A stretch of 7,166 nt of DNA, from assembly GCA_934541205.1 (NCBI GenBank), contig CAKTDK010000091.1:1-7166 (forward strand). Direction: 5' to 3'. Both the position numbers and the translations under genes were made by a program. The notes under the pieces were generated by a model that worked only from the letters and a program-made list of their open reading frames with translations, ran no database searches and had not been told where the DNA came from. This stretch comes from an uncultured Eubacteriales bacterium (GTDB lineage Bacteria > Bacillota > Clostridia > Oscillospirales > RGIG7773). Shown piece by piece: positions 1 to 5,441 of the stretch (the stretch's first letter is position 1; every line of letters starts with the position of its first letter).

Positions 1-373
1 CTGTTGTATAAAACAAATAATCGGAATATATATCAAAGGATTTTGCTTTTTCATTAATAGTAATAGGATTGGTATTTGTAAAAGATATTTTTTTCAATCC
101 GCCGTCAGAAAAATATATATTGTTTTTGTATATTTTACATTGTACCGGATGGCTGCTTCCTGATTTGCCGCCGCTGGTTTTATTATTTTCAAATGTGGGA
201 ACAGGTATATTAGAAGAAATATTATCTGTAGTTTCTTTTGTAATTTCAGAAGAAATCTCAGAAGTTTTTTCTCCCGGACTGTTTGTCTGAGATATCTCCA
301 TGCATCCTGATAATAAAAATACCTGACAAATCATAATCATCACCATGACAAAGTAAAAAATAGTTCTTTTCAT
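1..373 (-). CDS. Secreted lipoprotein, N-terminal part (runs off left edge), possible DUF5050-like propeller
   Basis: Reading leftwards from an ATG at 373-371, the frame stays open for 124 codons to the window edge, so the C-terminus is missing. The start is supported by a GAGGTGATG ribosome binding site just upstream. Residues 1-24 form a lipoprotein signal peptide: MKRT, a hydrophobic core, then the lipobox LSGC, predicting lipidation of Cys24 and anchoring to the outer face of the membrane. Residues 25 to about 75 are a Ser/Thr/Glu/Asn-rich low-complexity linker ending in GGKSGSS. After it comes a segment with the rhythm 'YKNNIYFSDGGLKKISF', which resembles the blades of DUF5050-type beta-propellers found in clostridial surface lipoproteins. 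That family assignment is inferred from one blade-like stretch and is tentative; the lipoprotein call is solid. The gene is divergent from the peptidase at 521, and the two share a 147-nt intergenic region. Confidence 0.82.
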   Translation of the reverse strand, partial: MKRTIFYFVMVMIMICQVFLLSGCMEISQTNSPGEKTSEISSEITKETTDNISSNIPVPTFENNKTSGGKSGSSHPVQCKIYKNNIYFSDGGLKKISFTNTNPITINEKAKSFDIYSDYLFYTT

Positions 374-375
374 AT

Positions 376-384
376 CATCACCTC
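376..384 (-). promoter_or_regulatory. Ribosome binding site of the left-edge lipoprotein
   Basis: On the minus strand this reads GAGGTGATG, close to the 16S anti-SD complement, directly upstream of the ATG at 373. It fixes the start of a partial gene that has no visible stop codon. Confidence 0.75.
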
Positions 385-419
385 ATTTATATTATATTTT
401 AAATTTTATAATTATTCTA

Positions 420-448
420 TTGACATTTTCCCCAAAATATACTATTAA
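420..448 (+). promoter_or_regulatory. Probable sigma-A promoter of the 521-1798 peptidase
   Basis: A perfect -35 box TTGACA lies at 420-425, followed after 17 nt by TATTAA at 443-448. A second A/T-rich box, TATAAT at 455-460, has no matching -35. The implied 5' UTR is about 65-70 nt and contains the perfect palindrome at 480-499. Confidence 0.55.
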
Positions 449-479
449 TAATTATATAATGTTAACATTTACATAAAAT

Positions 480-499
480 TACATTTTTGCAAAAATGTA
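480..499. promoter_or_regulatory. 20-bp perfect palindrome in the 5' UTR (possible operator)
   Basis: Positions 480-489 are the exact reverse complement of 490-499, with no spacer. The half site is TACATTTTTG. It lies between the predicted promoter (420-448) and the ribosome binding site (509-514) of the peptidase gene, where a bound dimeric regulator could block transcription. No known regulator motif is recognised, and A/T richness makes partial palindromes common, but a perfect 20-mer is less expected. Confidence 0.4.
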
Positions 500-508
500 T
501 TATTGTTT

Positions 509-514
509 GGAGGG
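509..514 (+). promoter_or_regulatory. Ribosome binding site that sets the start at 521
   Basis: GGAGGG lies 6 nt before ATG 521. The frame is also open from a TTG at 503, but that codon lies upstream of this site and would put a short non-signal stretch ahead of the classical MKKR signal peptide. Start 521 is therefore preferred. Confidence 0.85.
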
Positions 515-520
515 ATAATA

Positions 521-1798
521 ATGAAAAAAAGAATAATTTCATTTGCTTTAGCAATTGTAATGTTATTTACATTACCTATTAATTATCAGTTTACAAGCGC
601 TGTTTCGGATGATAATATTATTGATGAACAAACTGCAAATGTCTTGGCAGTATATTTTATAGCTCAATCATCAAAAACTGATAATTCCACAAAATGGAGT
701 TTCGAAGAAATAACAGATACGATATATACTCCATTATATGATAAAAATAATAATGTGGTCGCACATTGTTTTGATATTATATCCGACGAAGATAATTCAG
801 GTTATGTTATAATATCAGCATCTAAAAAAACCAATTTGATTCTGGAATTTGCAGATGAAGGAAAATCAATATACTTAAAAAAGAATGATGAAGGATTCAA
901 AACAATATACAATAATAGTTTTGATGTATATTTTGAAAGAAAAGGTCTGATGCGTTCTTTATTTAATGATACTGTTATAAGCAGAAATAATGAGGAAGTT
1001 AATAAAAGCGAATTGAACGATGCTTTGTATGAAAATACAGAATGTGAGATAGCAAACAGAGATTTATTGAATACAGTTTCTTCTTTGATAAAAAATCAGC
1101 CTCAAACAAGAGCAGGATTTACTTATGACAGAATAGTAGATAATGTTTCATACTTACAAACGTATTATTCAAACAGAACGTATACCGGAAACTATTGGAA
1201 GACATTAGAAAGCAGAATTGGTCATTATACTATGAATTATCCTGGAACTGAAGAGGTATTAAATGAAGGACATTGCGGAATTACTGCAATATGTAATGTA
1301 TTGATGTCTTGGAGAAATATTTGCTGCAGTAAATTTCCTTCACAATATAAATATTTATTTAATACAACTGCATTAGTTGCAAATACAAATGATTGGTTTT
1401 TTGCATATTACCATGAAAATAATTTACCAGCGGGATACCATACAGGTATATATGGTGCCGATATACATAAGATCGCTAATGCAACATTTAAACATTATGG
1501 ATATAATAATTCTCTTTGTCAATATGTTCCCAATGTAAATTGGACCGTTATGAAAAATGAAATTGACTATGACAGACCATTCGTACTTTTAGTTCAAGAA
1601 GGTAATTATACTTCTTATGGAAATCATTTTGTTGCAGTATATGCGTATAGCTCATTTATATCTCCTCAAAATGATGAGGTAAGATTTTTAAAAGCAGCAA
1701 ATGGTTGGGATTCATATGGCGTTTATATTGATTATAATTCTTTTGTACACTATGGAGGACAAGCAAGAGCGGAAATGGCGAAAATATTACCGTATTAA
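521..1798 (+). CDS. Secreted papain-fold cysteine peptidase with streptopain-like propeptide
   Basis: This 425-residue protein starts with a type I signal peptide (MKKR, hydrophobic core, likely cleavage near residue 27). Residues about 35-125 resemble the Spi/C10 propeptide of streptopain-type peptidases: an early helix, then strand-rich sequence ending in 'GYVIISA' (residues 94-100) and 'LILEFADEGKSIY'. A linker of about 100 residues follows. The probable catalytic domain runs from about 200 to the end. The motif GHCGITA gives the putative nucleophile Cys252, 'YGNHFVAVYAY' gives His369, and 'KAANGWDSYG' gives Asn394, matching the Cys-His-Asn order of papain-like, C10 and C39-like enzymes. 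The propeptide suggests export as an inactive zymogen activated outside the cell. The gene stands alone between its own promoter and terminator. The exact peptidase family (C10 or C39-like) is uncertain; a secreted papain-fold cysteine peptidase is likely. It does not share the CWAA motif of the two peptidases further right. Confidence 0.78.
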   Translation: MKKRIISFALAIVMLFTLPINYQFTSAVSDDNIIDEQTANVLAVYFIAQSSKTDNSTKWSFEEITDTIYTPLYDKNNNVVAHCFDIISDEDNSGYVIISASKKTNLILEFADEGKSIYLKKNDEGFKTIYNNSFDVYFERKGLMRSLFNDTVISRNNEEVNKSELNDALYENTECEIANRDLLNTVSSLIKNQPQTRAGFTYDRIVDNVSYLQTYYSNRTYTGNYWKTLESRIGHYTMNYPGTEEVLNEGHCGITAICNVLMSWRNICCSKFPSQYKYLFNTTALVANTNDWFFAYYHENNLPAGYHTGIYGADIHKIANATFKHYGYNNSLCQYVPNVNWTVMKNEIDYDRPFVLLVQEGNYTSYGNHFVAVYAYSSFISPQNDEVRFLKAANGWDSYGVYIDYNSFVHYGGQARAEMAKILPY

Positions 1799-1801
1799 TA
1801 A

Positions 1802-1843
1802 ATAAAAAGGGTTGTTAACTTAAAAGTTAACAACCCTTTTTAT
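1802..1843 (+). terminator. Intrinsic terminator after the 521-1798 peptidase
   Basis: It begins 3 nt after the stop codon. The arms 1802-1821 and 1824-1843 are exact reverse complements, with core GGGTTGTTAACTT pairing with AAGTTAACAACCC, followed by CCCTTTTTATTTT as the U-tract. The A-run on the left arm means it could also terminate leftward transcription. It closes a single-gene transcription unit. Confidence 0.9.
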
Positions 1844-1844
1844 T

Positions 1845-1873
1845 TTGATAAGTTACTCAATATATTTTATTAT
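1845..1873 (+). promoter_or_regulatory. Promoter-like element upstream of the small ORF
   Basis: TTGATA at 1845-1850 and TATTAT at 1868-1873 are separated by 17 nt. Each box differs from consensus by one base. In DNA this A/T-rich such matches arise by chance, so this is suggestive only. Confidence 0.25.
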
Positions 1874-1908
1874 TAATACATATTATATATAAATTTTGGA
1901 GAAAAATC

Positions 1909-2013
1909 ATGAAGAATATTATAGTAAACAATATATGCAAGAATCAGCGTTTTTTTCAACAAAAAAAATATTTTTTATACTATTATAAAATCCCATTTTT
2001 CTATAAAATATAA
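1909..2013 (+). CDS. Candidate small ORF, 34 residues, unknown
   Basis: ATG 1909 to TAA 2011-2013 encodes a basic, aromatic-rich peptide beginning MKNIIVNNICKNQRFF and ending YYYKIPFFYKI. A GGAG at 1898-1901 lies 7 nt before the start, and a promoter-like pair lies at 1845-1873, downstream of the preceding terminator. Against it, the composition is what random A/T-rich DNA would give, and no terminator follows on the plus strand. No family is recognised. It is reported only because promoter, ribosome site and ORF are in the right order and spacing. Confidence 0.2.
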   Translation: MKNIIVNNICKNQRFFQQKKYFLYYYKIPFFYKI

Positions 2014-2094
2014 ACATACGTCAACAAAAAACATACAATTAAAAATAATCCTGTAAAAAAATTATAAAAACTTACTGTAACCCTTATTTTAAAA

Positions 2095-2122
2095 TAAAAA
2101 AATCCTCCGTAAAACGGAGGAT
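2095..2122 (-). terminator. Intrinsic terminator of the ferritin gene
   Basis: On the minus strand a 9-bp stem ATCCTCCGT / ACGGAGGAT (2122-2114 and 2110-2102) with a 3-nt loop is followed by a run of T (2101-2095). It lies about 100 nt beyond the ferritin stop codon. The plus strand has no U-tract after the hairpin, so it acts leftward. Confidence 0.85.
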
Positions 2123-2220
2123 AAGAAAGCATTATATAATGGATAAATAAACATATTTCTTTCTGAAAATAAAATTATTAAAACAAATTACTAAAAAGCA
2201 TCTGCATTATTAATAATATT

Positions 2221-2730
2221 TTACAATGTAAGAGAAGGAGCAGTATGTACGCGGGCTTTAAGTTCATTATTAAGCATATAAAGCCCTTTCGCGTCCGTAC
2301 CGAACAATTCCATTTTAGTAATCATATCAGAAGCATTTTTTTCTTCTTCTCCTTGTTCTTTTACAAACCAGTCAAGAAGCTGCATGGTTCTGAAATCATG
2401 ATCGGCAAAAGCTTCCGCGTAAATATTATTTATTAACTCAGTAACATATTTTTCATGTTCAAGACCTGCTTTTAACGGATCCATATTATTTTTCAAAACT
2501 TTATCCGGTTTTTTAATGGCATCAAGAGTTATTTTTTCTCCGTTATTTTGCAAATACTGATAAAACAGCATCGCATGATCCTGCTCTTCCTGGGCCTGTA
2601 CTTTATACCAGTTTTCAAATCCGTCAAGACCTGCCATACCATAATAATTTGCAAAATCAAGATATAAATAAGCAGAATAAAATTCATGAGTAATCTGCTC
2701 ATTTATCAGCTGCGCAACTTTTTTATTCAT
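2221..2730 (-). CDS. ftnA: Bacterial non-haem ferritin
   Basis: This cytoplasmic iron-storage protein of 169 residues is the normal length for the FtnA family. Such proteins form 24-mer cages that oxidise Fe2+ at a diiron centre and store ferric mineral, buffering iron and limiting Fenton chemistry. The ferroxidase ligands are visible by comparison with E. coli FtnA: Glu16 in 'THEFYSAYLYL', Glu49 and His52 in 'QAQEEQDHAM', probably Glu93 in 'LEHEKYV', and Glu125, Gln126, Glu128 and Glu129 in 'VKEQGEEEKN'. No haem-binding Met typical of bacterioferritin stands out. The start is supported by GAGAAAGG at 2748-2741, 10 nt upstream. The gene has its own promoter (2772-2800) and terminator. It lies 114 nt downstream of the GH18-SLH gene, with no terminator between them, so some read-through transcription is possible. 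No clear Fur or PerR box was seen. Confidence 0.96.
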   Translation of the reverse strand: MNKKVAQLINEQITHEFYSAYLYLDFANYYGMAGLDGFENWYKVQAQEEQDHAMLFYQYLQNNGEKITLDAIKKPDKVLKNNMDPLKAGLEHEKYVTELINNIYAEAFADHDFRTMQLLDWFVKEQGEEEKNASDMITKMELFGTDAKGLYMLNNELKARVHTAPSLTL

Positions 2731-2771
2731 ATAACCAAATCCTTTCTCTATTAATACGCTTAATATTTGAT

Positions 2772-2800
2772 ATTATATCACAATATTTTCCATAATTAAA
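2772..2800 (-). promoter_or_regulatory. Promoter of the ferritin gene (extended -10)
   Basis: On the minus strand a perfect TATAAT (2777-2772) is preceded by TGA, giving the extended -10 form TGnTATAAT. A weak -35 box TTTAAT lies 17 nt upstream (2800-2795). The -10 is embedded in the small inverted repeat GATAT-A-ATATC. An extended -10 often compensates for a poor -35. Confidence 0.6.
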
Positions 2801-2844
2801 GCAAATAAGTGTAATTTTTTATAAAGAAATTATTAAATTTTATG

Positions 2845-4569
2845 CTACTTAAGAAGATGCTCGCTTACTCTTCTGACAAGAGCCGCCATTTCTCCTCGAT
2901 GAATAGCTCGTTCGGGCAAAAAATATCCATCTTCGTAACCATGGATTAACCCAAGCTCTGCAAGAGCAGTTATTTCTTTATACGACCATCTGTCAGCTTC
3001 TACATCGGGAAATGAATAAAAAGATCGGCTTCTCTCTTCTTCAGCAAGTACTCTGGCTATCAAAACAGCTATTTCCTCACGAGTTATCGGTACTTCCGGA
3101 CGAAATGTATTATCGTCATATCCTTCAAAAAGATTTGCTTTTGAAGCGGCTGTAATTTCAGCCTCTGCCCAGTGTCCCGAAACGTCGCTATAAGTATTTT
3201 TTCCTTCTAAAGGGAGGCTTAAAATTCTCGTAAATATAACCGCCGCTTGCGCGCGTGTCAAAGGTGCAGTGGGTGCAAACTCACTTGCCGAAATCCCTTT
3301 CATAATGCCGTCTGTTGCGACTTTAATAATATCGTCTTTTGCAAAATGTCCGTGAATATCAGAAAAATACTTTCCATTAAGCCACAATTCATAATATTCC
3401 CAAACATCCAAAGTTTCTTGCCCCGCACTCCAATTTCCCGAACCTTTTAATTTATATTTTCCAACAAGAGCAAGCTTTTCCTTAATTGAATCACTGTTTT
3501 CAAACCAAACTTCATATTTACCCGGCGGAAGTATTTTTCCCACTAAAGTAAAAGACGGATCTCCTTGTTTTATCGTAAACTCAAGTTTTGGAGAACGTGC
3601 GGATTCATCATATGTTACCTTCCCGCCATAAAGTGATTTTAGAGTTTCAACTTGATTTAAAGAAATTCCTGTTCCTTTAACCGTACCGTCTAAATTCCAA
3701 ACTCGGCCAAAAAAAGGTATTCCAAGTACAATCTTTTCAGAAGAAGCATATTTTAAAGCATATTCTATAGAATCACGAACAAAATCAATACTCGCAACCG
3801 GTCCTGCTGTTCCTCCTTCATAATGTTCGTCATAAGCCATAATAAATATATGATCAGCGTATTTGCTGAGCTGAGCATAATCATAAGACCCATGCCAACC
3901 TTTATTCCAGCCGTATGGATTTGCAGCAACAGCAACAGAAACTTCTTTATTTCTTGGAAGAAGCTCGCGTAAACGACGCACCAAATAAGTATACTGTGTT
4001 CGTTGTTTTTCCGTTACATTTTCAATATCTATATTAACTCCGTCAAGACCATATTCATTTATAGCTTCAACAATCTGTAATGCCAAACGATCAGCATTAG
4101 CCAACGCATTAATACCTATTTGTCTATTCCAATGATTGCTTAAAAAAGGAACAACCCGTATTTTATTTTCATGCATAACTCTGATAAAATCACGGCTTAT
4201 ATTACTGCGCTTCAAGCTGCCATCCGAATTTAAATCAAAATAGCTTGGAGAAACAACCGAAATTGTATCCTTTGAATTTAAAACATTTTTTATCTGCGTT
4301 GCAGAAGACCCAAAATACACATAACTCATTGCGTATCTTTCAGTTAATCTGCCAGCAGAAATTGAAGCTAAAGGTATAGATAAAATTAAACTGCTTGCTA
4401 AAACAAATTTAACGGTCCGAACCGTTAATTTACTTTTAAAAATTATATCAAAAACGGATTTGCCTTTTTTATTATTTAAAAAATCGGCAGCAAACTCAGC
4501 ATCTTTTTTTCCAAGAAAAATATAACAATTATAAGTTCCGTCTCCATTGAATACAAATTCAACAGGCAT
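2845..4569 (-). CDS. Cell-surface GH18 glycoside hydrolase with three SLH domains
   Basis: This 574-residue protein should be exported and held on the wall by its C-terminal SLH triplet, which in this family binds pyruvylated wall polysaccharide. A single hydrophobic segment (about 53-72) serves as signal sequence or anchor. The GH18 barrel spans about 80-390. The catalytic motif DGVNIDIE (176-183) gives acid/base Glu183, 'IMAYDEHYEGG' (243-253) supplies the usual MxYD strand, and 'GSGNWSAGQE' (376-385) is the terminal Trp strand. DGVNIDxE is typical of YaaH/SleL-like GH18 enzymes that act on N-acetylglucosaminyl bonds in peptidoglycan, so wall remodelling is more likely than chitin degradation, though this is inferred. 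No LysM domain is seen. SLH repeats start near 402 (FSDI), 460 (YSDV) and 520 (FPDV), with TRAQ, TREE and HRGE motifs. Oddly, about 50 hydrophilic residues precede the hydrophobic segment. The stop is TAG. Confidence 0.93.
   Translation of the reverse strand: MPVEFVFNGDGTYNCYIFLGKKDAEFAADFLNNKKGKSVFDIIFKSKLTVRTVKFVLASSLILSIPLASISAGRLTERYAMSYVYFGSSATQIKNVLNSKDTISVVSPSYFDLNSDGSLKRSNISRDFIRVMHENKIRVVPFLSNHWNRQIGINALANADRLALQIVEAINEYGLDGVNIDIENVTEKQRTQYTYLVRRLRELLPRNKEVSVAVAANPYGWNKGWHGSYDYAQLSKYADHIFIMAYDEHYEGGTAGPVASIDFVRDSIEYALKYASSEKIVLGIPFFGRVWNLDGTVKGTGISLNQVETLKSLYGGKVTYDESARSPKLEFTIKQGDPSFTLVGKILPPGKYEVWFENSDSIKEKLALVGKYKLKGSGNWSAGQETLDVWEYYELWLNGKYFSDIHGHFAKDDIIKVATDGIMKGISASEFAPTAPLTRAQAAVIFTRILSLPLEGKNTYSDVSGHWAEAEITAASKANLFEGYDDNTFRPEVPITREEIAVLIARVLAEEERSRSFYSFPDVEADRWSYKEITALAELGLIHGYEDGYFLPERAIHRGEMAALVRRVSEHLLK
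4409..4428 (-). other. Perfect 8-bp stem-loop inside the GH18 coding region
   Basis: TTAACGGT and ACCGTTAA are exact complements around a 4-nt loop (UCGG in the mRNA). It lies over the codons just before the hydrophobic export segment. No U-tract follows, so it is not a terminator. It may slow translation there or may be chance. Confidence 0.3.
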
Positions 4570-4578
4570 ATTAGTTTT

Positions 4579-4583
4579 CTCCT
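4579..4583 (-). promoter_or_regulatory. Ribosome binding site of the GH18-SLH gene
   Basis: AGGAG on the minus strand lies 9 nt before ATG 4569. It supports the upstream start and therefore the unusual 50-residue extension before the hydrophobic export segment. Confidence 0.75.
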
Positions 4584-4736
4584 ACCTATATATTTTTTAT
4601 AGCATACACCATTAAACATATAATTATACAAAAATTTTATAAATAATCCCGAAAAAATGCTGAAACATCTTTTAAATAATTAAGCGCATATTTGTGCATT
4701 ACTCCTAAATATTATCAATATATTTTATTAAATTAA

Positions 4737-4765
4737 TTGACAAATAACGAATAACAAAATATAAT
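4737..4765 (+). promoter_or_regulatory. Consensus sigma-A promoter driving the protease cassette array
   Basis: A perfect -35 TTGACA (4737-4742), a 17-nt spacer and a perfect -10 TATAAT (4760-4765) predict a start of transcription near 4772. The leader is about 30 nt with AGGAG at 4784-4788. A full consensus match implies strong housekeeping expression unless a repressor intervenes. No clear operator was found over it. Confidence 0.85.
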
Positions 4766-4801
4766 GGTAATATAATTAAAAATAGGAGAGATTAATAAAA
4801 A

Positions 4802-5419
4802 ATGAAGTTTATTAAAAATAGTGCTATAATTTTACTACTGATTTTGGTAATAACCATTCCTTTAATCAATACTTATATTTCAGCCGTAGAGCCGGATACG
4901 GGCAACAGTGTTCCGGGACTTCCCCGTATTGTAAAGGAAAAAGAAAACTGGTGCTGGGCGGCTTGTGCCGAAATGATGGGAAAATATTTTAATAAAAATT
5001 CTACTATAAATCAGTGGTCAATCGTCAGAACTGTTATAGGGGATGAAAAAAACTGCAATTATTACCCTGATAGAGGATGTAGTATTACAGAGTGGAGACA
5101 AGCATGCGACTATGCCGCTCAGAGAGCAAAAACCTTTTCTGCCAAGAACATGGTTTTTTCATGGGACGAAATCACAAATTACATCGACCAGGGTAAACCT
5201 ATCGGTGCAATGCTTGAATATGATTACAGTTCAATTTTTTTAACTACAGATTATCATGGCGTAATAATATATTCCTATACTTTTGAAAGAATGGGCAGCA
5301 AACACTATGTTCATTATGTTGACCCAGACGATGGATATTCATACAAACAATTATATTATGGTTTTTGTGAGCAAAAGCCTGAAAAATGGGCTTATGTAAA
5401 AACCGTATACCCAAATTAA
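4802..5419 (+). CDS. Secreted CWAA-type papain-like cysteine peptidase, cassette copy 1
   Basis: This 205-residue protein has a signal peptide (residues 1-28, probable cleavage after 'YISA') and a compact domain of about 175 residues. 'NWCWAACAEMMG' (49-60) is the nucleophile helix of AvrRpt2/C70- and C39-like papain-fold peptidases, with putative nucleophile Cys51. His152 in 'DYHGVIIYSY' and Asp174 in 'YVDPDDG' complete the triad. Six residues before the nucleophile, where papain-fold enzymes usually carry the oxyanion-hole Gln, there is Lys45, so activity may be reduced or altered. Cys55, Cys85, Cys102 and Cys189 are also kept in copy 2 and could form disulfides outside the cell. No propeptide is present, unlike the peptidase at 521. 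ATG 4802 is 13 nt after AGGAG, a slightly long spacing. The next gene begins 22 nt after the stop, implying an operon. Substrate is unknown. Confidence 0.8.
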   Translation: MKFIKNSAIILLLILVITIPLINTYISAVEPDTGNSVPGLPRIVKEKENWCWAACAEMMGKYFNKNSTINQWSIVRTVIGDEKNCNYYPDRGCSITEWRQACDYAAQRAKTFSAKNMVFSWDEITNYIDQGKPIGAMLEYDYSSIFLTTDYHGVIIYSYTFERMGSKHYVHYVDPDDGYSYKQLYYGFCEQKPEKWAYVKTVYPN

Positions 5420-5441
5420 TATTAAGAAAGGATAAAAAGAT

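Larger units (their letters stand above)
1799..2220. other. Intergenic stretch of 422 bases
   Basis: This very A/T-rich gap lies between two convergent genes. It holds the peptidase terminator (1802-1843), the ferritin terminator (about 2095-2122), and one weak small-ORF candidate with promoter-like and Shine-Dalgarno-like elements (1845-2013). I see no RNA gene, long repeat or degraded coding sequence in the remainder (2014-2094 and 2123-2220). Confidence 0.6.

Noticed and set aside
69..290. Plus-strand ORF of 73 codons
   Set aside because: It is the antisense shadow of the lipoprotein gene, which has a proper start, ribosome site and lipobox on the other strand.
2245..2436. Plus-strand ORF of 63 codons
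   Set aside because: It lies wholly antisense to the ferritin gene, whose family identity is clear.
2731..2844. Terminator between the GH18-SLH and ferritin genes
   Set aside because: Only short A/T inverted repeats are present, with no G/C stem plus U-tract.
3247..3450. Plus-strand Cys-rich ORF of 67 codons
   Set aside because: It is antisense to the first SLH repeat region of the GH18-SLH gene, and its Cys-rich look comes from reversed codons.
4637..4699. Minus-strand 20-codon ORF upstream of the GH18 gene, preceded by AGGAG, as a leader peptide
   Set aside because: The AGGAG is only 2 nt from the ATG, too close for normal initiation, and there is no attenuator hairpin between it and the GH18 start.
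4682..4700. Small imperfect stem-loop (GCGCA / TGTGC) in the divergent intergenic region as an operator or riboswitch
   Set aside because: The stem is only 5 bp with one G-U pair, it lies upstream of the -35 box at 4737, and it matches no known RNA or operator class.
5043..5243. Plus-strand ORF of 66 codons inside protease copy 1
   Set aside because: It is an out-of-frame overlap of a gene with a conserved catalytic motif and a paralogue; no ribosome site of its own.
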